Shown here one piece after another: positions 1 through 6,855 of a DNA stretch of 29,494 bases. A program made the position numbers and the translations under genes. The notes under the pieces were generated by a model, which searched no databases, was not told the origin of the DNA, and saw only the letters and a program-made list of their open reading frames with translations. Within the stretch, counting starts at the first letter, position 1. The number at the start of each line of letters is the position of its first letter. Location of the stretch: positions 1 to 29,494 of the forward strand of contig CATPAW010000181.1 in the NCBI GenBank assembly GCA_955652255.1. Direction: 5' to 3'. The stretch comes from an uncultured Chthoniobacterales bacterium (GTDB taxonomy: Bacteria > Verrucomicrobiota > Verrucomicrobiia > Chthoniobacterales > UBA10450).

Positions 1-133
1 AAGATTTTTTGATGCGCCAACGGCCTCCGATTTGTATGGCTGGCAATTGGCCACGTTGAACAAGATAATAAACGGTCGGCAATGGAATCCGGAGGTATTT
101 GGCCGTTTCCTTGACCGTGAGGAGGTTATGCAT
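1..133 (-). CDS. Excisionase-type helix-turn-helix protein, N-terminal part (runs off the window)
   Basis: Read on the minus strand from an ATG at 133, the frame stays open to the window edge for about 44 codons and starts MHNLLTVKETAKYLRIPLPT, followed by a YYLVQRGQLPAI-like stretch and GGRWRIKKS. This is the classic small winged-helix/HTH fold of the excisionase (HTH_17, MerR-like) family: a 'LTVKE.A.YL.IP..TVY.L...G.LPA...GGRWRI' pattern in which the second helix contacts DNA. Such proteins act as excisionases beside integrases or as small stand-alone regulators; which applies cannot be told because the C-terminus and neighbours are missing. No clear ribosome-binding site is visible. The family assignment is firm, the role is open. 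Confidence 0.8.
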   Translation of the reverse strand, partial: MHNLLTVKETAKYLRIPLPTVYYLVQRGQLPAIQIGGRWRIKKS

Positions 134-319
134 GGAAAAAAGTCATCTACTTGAGCAAAAATGGGCAAACCAATTTGACACCACCAGCGTTATAAGTTTT
201 AGAATCGGTGTCAATGCTTTGTTCGGCCGGATCGCGCCGCGTCCGCCCCCGGTTGTCTGCGCCACGGGCTCACTTCGCGACTGGACAAGGCGGTAGCGGC
301 GGTTGACTATTCGCATTTT
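134..319. other. Intergenic region between divergent genes, with an 8-bp inverted repeat
   Basis: This 186-base gap separates the minus-strand HTH gene from the plus-strand methyltransferase. It contains a perfect inverted repeat, TTGACACC at 175-182 and GGTGTCAA at 207-214, 24 bases apart. TTGACA at 175-180 and TAGAAT at 200-205 resemble -35 and -10 boxes, but their 19-base spacing is long. The repeat could be an operator in a divergent promoter region, possibly for the HTH protein itself. I see no convincing coding sequence here. Confidence 0.35.
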
Positions 320-931
320 ATGAGCGTGCTGTTCTTTAAGCGCTTTTTGCAGCGACCGTTTCAAATCGCTTCCATTGTCCCTAGCTCAAAAGCACTGGTC
401 GAGCGCGTCGCTAGCAAGATAGATTTCAGCCGGCCACGCGTGATCGCCGAGTACGGTCCCGGCGAAGGGGTGCACTCGCGCGAAATCGCGCGCCGGATGA
501 GCCGGGATTCGCACCTTCTTCTATTTGAACTCGATCGCGCCTTCTCCAGCGATCTCGAACGGCAATTTGCCGGCGATCGGCGCGTGCACGTGATTCATGG
601 AGACGCGGCGCGTTTGCCACAGGAATTAGAGCGCCGCCGTATGGCTAACTGCGATTATATTCTTTCCGGAATTCCCTTCAGCATTCTCAAGATCGACAAG
701 AAACGCGCGCTTCTTCAAAAAACGTACAACGCGCTCGCGCCGGGCGGCAGCTTCATCATCTATCAGGTGACTAACGAACTAAAACAGCACGCCACCCTTT
801 TCGAGTACGCAGAGTCAGAATATTTTCTGCAAAACATTCCGCCGATGTTCATCACTGTCTTTCAAAAAACGCCCACGCTGAACGGCCGTCGTCGCGAGGT
901 CAAATGGAGCCGCGCTCCCGCAAATCGGTAG
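320..931 (+). CDS. Class I SAM-dependent methyltransferase, phospholipid N-methyltransferase (PmtA)-like
   Basis: A 203-residue Rossmann-fold methyltransferase. The SAM-binding motif I is EYGPGEGVHS at about residues 44-53, the acidic end of strand 2 is FELD near 69-72, and a GDAARLP segment lies near 94-100. The N-terminus with FLQRPFQIASIVPSSKAL and the later SGIPFS segment (in place of the NPPY/NLPY of rRNA adenine methylases) are typical of the PmtA/COG3963 group, which methylates phosphatidylethanolamine or related lipids at the membrane surface. There is no signal peptide or membrane span, as expected for a peripheral enzyme. The substrate is inferred from family resemblance. The stop TAG (929-931) is two bases before the preferred fumarase start, so the two genes are probably co-transcribed. 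One AGATCGACA copy (690-698) lies inside, encoding KID. Confidence 0.75.
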   Translation: MSVLFFKRFLQRPFQIASIVPSSKALVERVASKIDFSRPRVIAEYGPGEGVHSREIARRMSRDSHLLLFELDRAFSSDLERQFAGDRRVHVIHGDAARLPQELERRRMANCDYILSGIPFSILKIDKKRALLQKTYNALAPGGSFIIYQVTNELKQHATLFEYAESEYFLQNIPPMFITVFQKTPTLNGRRREVKWSRAPANR

Positions 932-933
932 GC

Positions 934-2376
934 ATGAGCAGCGGAGCGACGCGGATGGAGAAGGACTCGATGGGCGAAACGTCCGTTCCGGCCACCGCTC
1001 TTTATGGCGCTTCCACCCAACGCGCCGTCATTAATTTTCCAGTCAGCGGTTATCGATTTTCGAGGGAATTTATTCGCGCGCTTGGTTTAATTAAATGGGC
1101 GGCCGCGCAAGCAAATCATGATCTTGGTTTACTTGATGCCCATCGCTGCGCGCTCATCGTCCAGGCGGCCGAGGAAGTTATCGATGGAAAACTCGATGAA
1201 CATTTCCCGCTCGATATTTTTCAGACTGGCTCCGGCACGAGCACGAACACGAACGCGAACGAAGTGATCGCGAACCGTTGCACGCAACTCGCGGGCAAAC
1301 CGACCGGCTCGCGTGAAGTCGTTCATCCAAACGATCACGTGAACATGGGACAATCGAGCAACGATGTGATTCCATCCGCCATCCATATCAGTGCCGCCGA
1401 GCAGCTAAAGAAGCGCCTCGCTCCCACGCTGGAAAAGTTGCAGGGCGCGCTCGAGACGAAAGCGAAGGAGTTTTGGGAGATAATCAAAATCGGCCGAACA
1501 CACTTGATGGACGCGACGCCGATACGGCTCGGCCAGGAATTTTCCGGTTATGCGCAACAAGTCGCCTATGCGCGAGCGCGCACCGAAAAAGCAATCGACA
1601 TTTTGCGCGAGCTCGCGCTCGGCGGCACCGCAGTCGGTACCGGCCTGAATCGACATGTCGATCTTCCGGGCAAGATGATGCGGCATCTGAAACAGCGCAC
1701 CGGCATTGCTTTTTACGAAGCCAAAAATCACTTCGAAGCGCAAGGCGGCAAAGATGCGGTGGTCGAAGCGAGCGGACTGCTCAAAACGATCGCGGTCAGT
1801 CTGTTCAAAATCGCCAACGACATTCGCTGGCTCGGGAGCGGCCCGCGCTGCGGCATCGGTGAAATTCAATTACCGGCCACACAACCGGGCAGCTCGATCA
1901 TGCCGGGTAAAGTGAACCCAGTGATGTGCGAATCGCTCATGATGGTTTGCGCGCAAGTGATCGGCCACGATGGAGCCATCACCTGGGCGGGTGCGAACGG
2001 AAATTTCGAGCTCAACGTGATGATGCCGGTGATGGCATATGATCTTCTCGAATCGATCCGGCTGCTCGCGAACGCCGTCGTTATTTTCTGTGACAAGTGC
2101 GTCATTGGGATCAGCGCAAACAAAAAGCGTTGCGAGGAGTTAGTCGAGTTGTCGATGGCGATGGTGACGAGCCTCGCCCCAAAAATTGGCTACGATCGTG
2201 CCGCGGAAATCGCGAAAGAAAGCATCGCGACGGGGCGGACCGTGCGCGAAATCTGTCGTCAGAAAAAAATATTGCCCGAAGCGGAACTAAACCGCGCGCT
2301 CGACCCGATTGCGATGACAGAGGCCGGCGGTGAAAGGGCCGCTAATGGAGAGCGTCGCGCAAAAAATTCTCCCTGA
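934..2376 (+). CDS. fumC: Fumarate hydratase, class II
   Basis: Catalyses reversible hydration of fumarate to malate in the citric acid cycle, as a cytosolic, iron-independent homotetramer. The product is 480 residues if started at ATG 934. It has the N-terminal EKDSMGE..VPA.ALYGASTQRAV block, the substrate loop with GSGTSTNTNANEVI, the THLMDATP segment with the catalytic-site histidine near residue 190, and the superfamily signature GSSIMPGKVNP with the mobile-loop serine near 320. Length and motifs match FumC well. Start: ATG 934 follows the upstream stop by two bases. ATG 955 has a GGAG eight bases upstream and is a good alternative. ATG 904 overlaps the preceding gene and is less likely. 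The last 15 residues are a loose polar tail. Confidence 0.95.
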   Translation: MSSGATRMEKDSMGETSVPATALYGASTQRAVINFPVSGYRFSREFIRALGLIKWAAAQANHDLGLLDAHRCALIVQAAEEVIDGKLDEHFPLDIFQTGSGTSTNTNANEVIANRCTQLAGKPTGSREVVHPNDHVNMGQSSNDVIPSAIHISAAEQLKKRLAPTLEKLQGALETKAKEFWEIIKIGRTHLMDATPIRLGQEFSGYAQQVAYARARTEKAIDILRELALGGTAVGTGLNRHVDLPGKMMRHLKQRTGIAFYEAKNHFEAQGGKDAVVEASGLLKTIAVSLFKIANDIRWLGSGPRCGIGEIQLPATQPGSSIMPGKVNPVMCESLMMVCAQVIGHDGAITWAGANGNFELNVMMPVMAYDLLESIRLLANAVVIFCDKCVIGISANKKRCEELVELSMAMVTSLAPKIGYDRAAEIAKESIATGRTVREICRQKKILPEAELNRALDPIAMTEAGGERAANGERRAKNSP

Positions 2377-2406
2377 GTTGTAACCGCCCTGCGCTCGGCT
2401 TTTCCT

Positions 2407-2415
2407 AGATCGACA
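2407..2415 (+). repeat. AGATCGACA motif directly at the start of the VOC gene
   Basis: One of three intergenic copies of the dispersed 9-mer. It ends one base before the ATG at 2417, so the ribosome-binding region is largely the motif itself and no Shine-Dalgarno sequence is present. Confidence 0.8.
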
Positions 2416-2416
2416 T

Positions 2417-2791
2417 ATGGTCGCTAACGTCAACGGACCCCAATTCTCAGGCGGCGCGAACATCGCGCTCAAATGCCCGAGCCACACCTACGAGCAGACG
2501 ATCGCCTTTTATCGCGATACGCTGGGGTTGCCATTGATCGAGGAAGAAGCCGATGGTTGCATTTTCCAATTTGGCCCTAACCGGCTTTGGATCGACAAGG
2601 TTCCAAATTTGAGCCAGCCCGACATTTGGCTGGAATTGCAAACGAATGATACGGAAGCAGCCGCGTCGTTTTTAAAAGTAAACGGCGTACCCCGGCGTGA
2701 CGAAATCGAACAACTTCGGGAAGATTTCGACGGTTTCTTTATCTCCGCGCCCGCCGGCGTGATTCATCTTATCGTCGGTCAAGAGGAATAG
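2417..2791 (+). CDS. VOC-superfamily (glyoxalase/bleomycin-resistance-like) protein
   Basis: A 124-residue single-domain VOC protein made of two beta-alpha-beta-beta-beta modules. The first module contains the YEQTIAFYRDTLGLPLIEEE pattern (residues about 20-39), typical of glyoxalase I, dioxygenase and antibiotic-resistance relatives. The second runs from DIWLELQTND to GVIHLIVG. These enzymes usually bind a divalent metal through His/Glu residues; H119 in GVIHLI and E76 in LELQ are plausible ligands, but the exact set is unclear, so no substrate is assigned. The AGATCGACA motif sits immediately upstream. The gene converges with the minus-strand methyltransferase, and the two ends overlap by 13 bases (2779-2791), so they share no room for a separate terminator. 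Confidence 0.75.
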   Translation: MVANVNGPQFSGGANIALKCPSHTYEQTIAFYRDTLGLPLIEEEADGCIFQFGPNRLWIDKVPNLSQPDIWLELQTNDTEAAASFLKVNGVPRRDEIEQLREDFDGFFISAPAGVIHLIVGQEE

Positions 2792-3459
2792 CTTTTTTGC
2801 CGCCACCGTCCGATCCACGTGCCCCAACCGTAAAAGCCCAGGGTCTCAAGGCAGCCGGCTGCCACTAATGCATCCACATCCCTTCGAGTGGGTGTCACTT
2901 TGATGTTCTCGGCGGGTCCGGCGTAATCGTCAATCACCAGCCAGCAATCACCCGCGAGACGCTCGGCATAACAATTAATATCCCGTTGCACGGCGCCATC
3001 CGCGTCAATTACGAGCAAACCAATTTCGTCCGGGCCCAATGTCTGCTTAACCGCGGAGATCGTCGCTGGGTCGAAAGAGTAACCTTTAATTAAGGTGACC
3101 ATTTCCGACATGCGCTGCTTGGCGAGACTTCGTTCCAAGTCGCGCAAGATATTTTTCGTTCCGAGACGCCGATGTTCCAAGCGTCCACCTGGCTCGATTG
3201 TAACGATCGCCTTTTCGCTTCCGGATTCGCCCACACCCAGCGCTGCTGCCATCGTCGCTCCGCCAAGAAACGCGCCAATCTCGAGAATGTGTCCAGTGCA
3301 TGTTTTCGCGAAGTGGTAGATTAAGAGCAGGACGTCGAGGTGCAGCATGGAATACTTGTTACCGATTGTATTCAACTGGCCATGAATCGGCTGCTGCCGG
3401 TACTGCATGAGCGTTTGCATAAGGTATAGGCAATCGTGCAACCGGCCTTCATTACTCAT
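2779..3459 (-). CDS. Class I SAM-dependent methyltransferase (Methyltransf_24-like)
   Basis: A 226-residue protein when started at the ATG at 3459, which overlaps the GNAT stop codon as ATGA. A longer form from 3486 would overlap the GNAT gene by 31 bases and is less likely. Motif I is LEIGAFLGGAT (about residues 59-69) and a second acidic strand reads VTIEPGG. LLVIDADG and LVIDDYAG are typical of Methyltransf_24/TylF-like enzymes, in which these aspartates can bind metal. This suggests methylation of a small hydroxylated molecule or sugar; the substrate cannot be told. It is the last gene of the five-gene minus-strand operon. No exact AGATCGACA copy lies within it. Confidence 0.65.
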   Translation of the reverse strand: MSNEGRLHDCLYLMQTLMQYRQQPIHGQLNTIGNKYSMLHLDVLLLIYHFAKTCTGHILEIGAFLGGATMAAALGVGESGSEKAIVTIEPGGRLEHRRLGTKNILRDLERSLAKQRMSEMVTLIKGYSFDPATISAVKQTLGPDEIGLLVIDADGAVQRDINCYAERLAGDCWLVIDDYAGPAENIKVTPTRRDVDALVAAGCLETLGFYGWGTWIGRWRQKSYSS

Positions 3460-4052
3460 GAGCTCGCACCCTTGAGCGTCGTGCAATGACGACCCATCAC
3501 GACAAGGTCGCGCTCCACGTCGTCAAGCCGCACGATTCGCGGGAATAATCCCCAGCGTTCGAATCCGAGCCGCTCGAATAATCTCAAGCTTGATTCGTTG
3601 TGCGCAAAGATCAACCCCACCATCGCGTTAATCCCAAGCGACGGCGCGCGCGCAATTCCTGCTTCCAACAAATGGCGCGCAACCCCGCGGCGGCGAAATC
3701 TTTCTTCGACATACACACTCAGCTCAATCGTGCCGCGGTAGGCGCAGCGCGGAAGAAAACTCTTGAAACTGAGCCAGCCGCGCACGCAGCCATCGATTTC
3801 AGCTACCCAGAACGGGTAACGATCCGGCGAGTGTTCGCTCAGCCAATCACGGCGGCCTGCCACTGTGACCGGCTCGAGTTGTGCGGTTGAGATGCGGGTC
3901 GCGACAGCCGCGTTATAGATGCCGATCATCGCCGGCAGATCCGCCTCGACGGCGTCGCGGATCTTCACTTCTTTTCTAGCGGCGGTCGGAGCCTCCCCTG
4001 GGCGATCTCGAAGGGCCCGCTGATCTTTTTCGCTAAAAGCGACGGCGCTCAT
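3456..4052 (-). CDS. GNAT family N-acetyltransferase, phosphinothricin acetyltransferase-like
   Basis: A 198-residue GCN5-related acetyltransferase using acetyl-CoA. The conserved start of the fold is VKIRDAVEADLPAMIGIYN (about residues 29-47). The acetyl-CoA pyrophosphate loop is RRRGVARHLL near 120-129, followed by the AHNESSLRLFERLGF segment (150-164) typical of the Pat/Bar/YncA subgroup. Members acetylate amino groups of phosphinothricin, methionine sulfoximine or related compounds; the substrate here is inferred only. About 28 polar residues precede the domain. The first codons lie inside a short palindromic repeat (4043-4061), so this N-terminus may be a late addition. The start overlaps the MBL stop as ATGA (4049-4052), and the end overlaps the next gene in the same way. 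Confidence 0.8.
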   Translation of the reverse strand: MSAVAFSEKDQRALRDRPGEAPTAARKEVKIRDAVEADLPAMIGIYNAAVATRISTAQLEPVTVAGRRDWLSEHSPDRYPFWVAEIDGCVRGWLSFKSFLPRCAYRGTIELSVYVEERFRRRGVARHLLEAGIARAPSLGINAMVGLIFAHNESSLRLFERLGFERWGLFPRIVRLDDVERDLVVMGRHCTTLKGASS

Positions 4053-4061
4053 AGAGCGCCG
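4043..4061. repeat. Short palindromic repeat straddling a stop/start overlap
   Basis: A perfect 8-bp stem, CGGCGCTC and GAGCGCCG, with a 3-base loop ATA, followed by CTACAG. On the minus strand it reads CTGTAGCGGCGCTCTATGAG and onward, so it has the TGTAG-type edge seen in the elements at 12162 and 21445. It contains both the stop codon of the MBL gene and the start codon of the GNAT gene. Confidence 0.6.
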
Positions 4062-4912
4062 CTACAGGATGAAGTTTGAAAGAACGTGGTCTCAAACGTC
4101 GGCTGAAATGCGCCGCGCTCTGTTTGGCCGATGCAAAAACGCGCACTGATTTGCGATTGTGCGGCGCAATAAAGTTCCATGTCGATCCTGTCGGATTTCG
4201 CGAGCGAATCGCGGACGGCGGCAAAGGCGAGGGCGGGCGTGTTACAGTCGCGGCTGAGATGTCCGAGCACGACGCGCTCGATTTTTCCGGGAAGAAGTTG
4301 CTCGATCACACTGGCAGCGGCGGCGTTCGAAAGATGCCCGTGCCGCGATTGAATCCGTTGTTTCACCGGCCACGGCCGATGCGAATCGTTCTGCAAAAGT
4401 TTTTCGTCGTGGTTGGTTTCGATTACCAACGTGTGAACCTGGCGCAACCGCTCCACGATCATCTTTGTGGCGTAGCCGAGGTCGGTGATGAATCCGAGGC
4501 TGCCGGCGCCGGCGTGAAAAGCGAAACCGATCGGATCGACAGCGTCGTGCGGCACAGGAAAAGTTTGCACGACAATGTCGCAGATCGAGAATTCTGCGCC
4601 GGTGCGAAAAATCCGCCAATTACGATGTCGATCCAGTAAGCCCTCGCGCTGGATCGCTTCGGCGGTGAGCGCGTTGCAATAAATCGGAACACCGAATTTG
4701 CGGCAGAGAACCTCGAGCCCGCGGACATGGTCGCCGTGCTCATGCGTGAGGAGAACGCCGTCGAGCCGTTCCGGCGTCACACCGCATTGTTCAAGGCGCA
4801 AGACTATTTGCCGGGCGCTCAATCCTCCATCGACAAGAATTTTGCAATGCTCGGTCGCGACCAGTGCGCTGTTTCCCGCGCTCCCGCTGCCGAGCATGGT
4901 CAAACTGAACAC
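4049..4912 (-). CDS. MBL-fold metallo-hydrolase, WalJ/YycJ-like
   Basis: A 287-residue metallo-beta-lactamase-fold protein. It opens with MFSLTMLGSGSAGNS, the hallmark start of the YycJ/WalJ group, and has the zinc motif THEHGDH (H57, H59, D61, H62). Further conserved pieces are the PVPHDAVDPIGF strand, ITDLGYAT with a metal-bridging aspartate, ETNHD, and GHLS near the C-terminus. YycJ/WalJ proteins are cytosolic nucleases linked to DNA repair or to coordination of wall growth with division. The start is a GTG at 4912; the next ATG (4897) would remove the conserved first strand. The last residues (about SSCSGAL) come from the edge of a palindromic repeat. A hairpin at 4936-4953 lies in the 60-base gap upstream. 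Confidence 0.85.
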   Translation of the reverse strand: MFSLTMLGSGSAGNSALVATEHCKILVDGGLSARQIVLRLEQCGVTPERLDGVLLTHEHGDHVRGLEVLCRKFGVPIYCNALTAEAIQREGLLDRHRNWRIFRTGAEFSICDIVVQTFPVPHDAVDPIGFAFHAGAGSLGFITDLGYATKMIVERLRQVHTLVIETNHDEKLLQNDSHRPWPVKQRIQSRHGHLSNAAAASVIEQLLPGKIERVVLGHLSRDCNTPALAFAAVRDSLAKSDRIDMELYCAAQSQISARFCIGQTERGAFQPTFETTFFQTSSCSGAL

Positions 4913-4935
4913 GTTCGATATTTAGCTGCGATCTA

Positions 4936-4953
4936 TCTGTTTCCGCAAACAGA
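4936..4953. other. Intergenic hairpin upstream of the MBL gene
   Basis: TCTGTTT and AAACAGA form a perfect 7-bp stem around a 4-base loop. It lies between the stop of the upstream gene (4973) and the GTG start of the MBL gene (4912) on the minus strand. It has no T-tract, so it is not a standard terminator. It may affect mRNA processing or stability within the operon. Confidence 0.35.
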
Positions 4954-4972
4954 ATTCGCAAGACGCTGCGAT

Positions 4973-5668
4973 TTAAGCAGTCCGATCGGCCAGCGCCAAA
5001 ATGCGCTGCTTCTTGGCCGTGTAGTCTAATGAACGAAAGCGCCGGATTTCATCGAGACGACGCATTCCGTTCAAAGTGTCGAGATATTGCGTGTAACTCG
5101 CGGCCAGTTCCGTCGCCTCGAGGTAACGGCCCCGAATGTTCTTGTCGATGTAGGCATGAGGATCTTGCGCAGCGAAAAGATGAAACCGCAGCCAACGCCC
5201 GTCGGTCCGCGAGACGCGTTGCGTTTTTCGAAAAAAGGCGACGAAGAGAAGCAGGACCAGATAAGTGTCGACTTGCGCTTGCAGCTCGAGATTGCGCGCA
5301 AAATCTTCCACGCCGATCTCGTGCGCGCCGTTTTGAAACTGGAGCGCAGCGTGAAGCGCATGATTGATCTCCTCCACGAACATGATGAGCGATCGAATGT
5401 TGTGATCGCTCAGTCCGGCGCGCGGATCGTGCCTCTCCAGTTGGTCGATCAACCAGCGCGAATAATAAATGCCGACGTAAAGCCGATCGTCGGCGCGCCG
5501 CAAAAACGTCCGGGCCAATTCGCTCAGTTCGCGCGCCGATCTTCCGGCCAGGACCGACAATTGCGCGCAGCGCTCCCGGTCGATCAGACAATCCTCGAGA
5601 TTAATCCCAACCTGCGCGTAAGTGCGTTCGAAAAGCCTTTGGATCTGACTAAAAAGCGTCTCATTCAC
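4973..5668 (-). CDS. Conserved-looking protein of unknown function (second of a pair)
   Basis: About 231 residues if started at the GTG at 5668, which overlaps the preceding stop as GTGA; a TTG at 5674 is the alternative. I do not recognise the family with confidence. The sequence is predicted to be almost all alpha-helical and soluble, with no signal peptide. A central stretch reads MFVEEINHALHAALQ (about 95-109) and is followed by LELQAQVD (127-134). These helix-borne Glu/His residues (EExxH and ExxxQxxxD) recall metal- or cofactor-binding helical bundles such as ferritin-like or haem-oxygenase-like folds, but this is speculation. Its GTGA coupling to the gene at 5665-6357 suggests that the two products are made in equal amounts and work together. 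Confidence 0.7.
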   Translation of the reverse strand: MNETLFSQIQRLFERTYAQVGINLEDCLIDRERCAQLSVLAGRSARELSELARTFLRRADDRLYVGIYYSRWLIDQLERHDPRAGLSDHNIRSLIMFVEEINHALHAALQFQNGAHEIGVEDFARNLELQAQVDTYLVLLLFVAFFRKTQRVSRTDGRWLRFHLFAAQDPHAYIDKNIRGRYLEATELAASYTQYLDTLNGMRRLDEIRRFRSLDYTAKKQRILALADRTA

Positions 5669-6357
5669 AGGCAAAGCGATGGACGCAGGTCGTCATCGAG
5701 GTTGAGCAACCGATCGGAAAGCTGATTAAGCGCGAGGCGAACGTCGCGAAAACGATTAGCCAACTCTTCGTAGATATCAGTGAGCTCGCATCGACGCGCG
5801 GTCGCGTGGCCGGCAACCAATTGGTAATTGGTCCGGCCGATTTGTTCATAAAAATCAATGTCCGGTCCGCCGCGCAAACTGCGGCGCTGCGTGTTTTCGT
5901 GGAAGATGCCGCTGATGAAAAGCGAATAATTGCCGACGTGTGCGCGAAGGAGAAACGCTTGCTCAGGCGTGGCGCAGGTGAGCGCAAGGAGCATGTCGGA
6001 AATATATGCGCGACCGTGATTGTCGATCTTGTCCGGGGCCTGCAATCGGTTCGCGCGCGAAAAGGTTTCCAGGAGCGAAGCGATATAATCGCAGAGTTTC
6101 CGATCGACAATTCCCGCTTGCTGCAAGACGTGCCGGGCGAGCACGTAGAAATAAAACTGCGAAGAAATATGGAGGTGACCAGCGTTGCACAAAATCGCGT
6201 CAACCAGGCGCGGATGATCGAGAATGGAATCACGTGTTTCCGAATCGGAAAGAAGATCGACAAGTGAAACCTGATCGGTGCAGGAGCGCGAAAGAGTGCG
6301 AACGATGAAATCAAAATCGGCGGCAGTGAAGCGCGCCCGACAATTCGCCCGAATCAT
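5665..6357 (-). CDS. Conserved-looking protein of unknown function (first of a pair)
   Basis: A 230-residue soluble, helix-rich protein that I cannot name. Features seen: a charged start (MIRANCRARFTAADFDFIVR), a SLVDLLSDSETRDSILDHPR region, an aromatic stretch SSQFYFYVLARHVL (about 66-79), RAYISDMLLAL, LLRAHVGNYSLFISGIF and DFYEQIGRTNYQLVAGH. Histidines and tyrosines recur on the same helices, which suggests a ligand or cofactor pocket. It is the first gene of the operon and is translationally coupled to the next one by a GTGA overlap. The start lies 61 bases from the 3' end of the tRNA-Ser gene on the same strand, so the tRNA and the operon might share a promoter. Two AGATCGACA copies lie inside, one in each orientation (6021 and 6254). 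Confidence 0.7.
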   Translation of the reverse strand: MIRANCRARFTAADFDFIVRTLSRSCTDQVSLVDLLSDSETRDSILDHPRLVDAILCNAGHLHISSQFYFYVLARHVLQQAGIVDRKLCDYIASLLETFSRANRLQAPDKIDNHGRAYISDMLLALTCATPEQAFLLRAHVGNYSLFISGIFHENTQRRSLRGGPDIDFYEQIGRTNYQLVAGHATARRCELTDIYEELANRFRDVRLALNQLSDRLLNLDDDLRPSLCL

Positions 6358-6418
6358 CGAAATCGCATTATGAGCATCGGTGATGCCATTGGCAAGCTCT
6401 CGCCGAACGATGAAATTC

Positions 6419-6510
6419 TGGCGGAAGGGGTGGGATTCGAACCCACGGTGGGTTTAAGCCCACGCTCGATTTCGAGTCGAGTGCCTTAAACCGGACTCAG
6501 CCACCCTTCC
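6419..6510 (-). tRNA. tRNA-Ser (anticodon CGA), CCA encoded
   Basis: Read on the minus strand from 6510, the acceptor arm GGAAGGG pairs with CCCTTCC, followed by discriminator G and a genomically encoded CCA (6421-6419). The anticodon stem is CTCGA/TCGAG and the 7-base loop is CTCGAAA, giving anticodon CGA, which reads UCG. The long variable arm with GTGGGCTTAAACCCAC is typical of class II tRNAs such as tRNA-Ser. The T arm contains GGGTTCGAATCCC. The whole gene is 92 bases. It is followed 61 bases downstream by the start of a minus-strand operon. Confidence 0.96.
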
Positions 6511-6518
6511 GTTTTGTA

Positions 6519-6527
6519 AGATCGACA
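6519..6527 (+). repeat. AGATCGACA motif between tRNA-Ser and nrdJ
   Basis: An intergenic copy in the extended form AAGATCGACAATC. It lies nine bases beyond the 5' end of the tRNA gene, where tRNA promoter elements or 5' leader would be expected. Confidence 0.8.
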
Positions 6528-6672
6528 ATCATCGATAGACGGCGGCGTAATTATGAGACGTGGGGCTGCGTTTGCAAACGTGCGCTTTTTTTTGAAGACA
6601 AATCCGCACGAGATTCACGTGCTTCGTAGCAGAAGCCTGAGTGAAATGAACGGTCTTCGCGTGAATGCGAGG

Positions 6673-6700
6673 TCCCTCGGTCGCCGCGGCGACCTCGGGA
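6673..6700. repeat. Palindromic repeat upstream of nrdJ
   Basis: A perfect 16-base palindrome GGTCGCCGCGGCGACC (6679-6694) flanked by TCCC-tc on the left and tc-GGGA on the right, giving a long near-perfect hairpin. The surrounding GCGAGGTCCCTCGG and CCTCGGGATGACA resemble dispersed intergenic repeats common in GC-rich soil bacteria. The core GGTCGCC also occurs in the element at 12162-12221. Confidence 0.6.
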
Positions 6701-6846
6701 TGACAACCACAAAAATGTTACAATTTTAAGCTTGCCGAGGAACCTTTCCGCACCGCATATTGTATATCCGCCGGGCGGCTCCGCTATTACTTGTTGTTCG
6801 CCGGAATTCACAGGTTATTAGCGGGGCTGTTCACGATTATTTTGCG

Positions 6847-6855
6847 TTATTCACA
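6847..6855 (+). promoter_or_regulatory. DnaA box upstream of nrdJ
   Basis: TTATTCACA matches the DnaA-box consensus TTATNCACA exactly. It lies 21 bases before the nrdJ start codon. In E. coli the nrdAB ribonucleotide reductase operon is controlled by DnaA, so a box here is functionally sensible. A single 9-mer match can arise by chance in an AT-rich leader. Confidence 0.4.

Noticed and set aside
99..296. Small plus-strand frame near the left edge
   Set aside because: It overlaps the HTH gene and has no domain or ribosome-binding site.
6419..6510. tRNA-linked attachment site of an integrated element
   Set aside because: No integrase, no second copy of the tRNA 3' end and no foreign-looking genes next to it. 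The excisionase-like gene at the left edge is 6 kb away.
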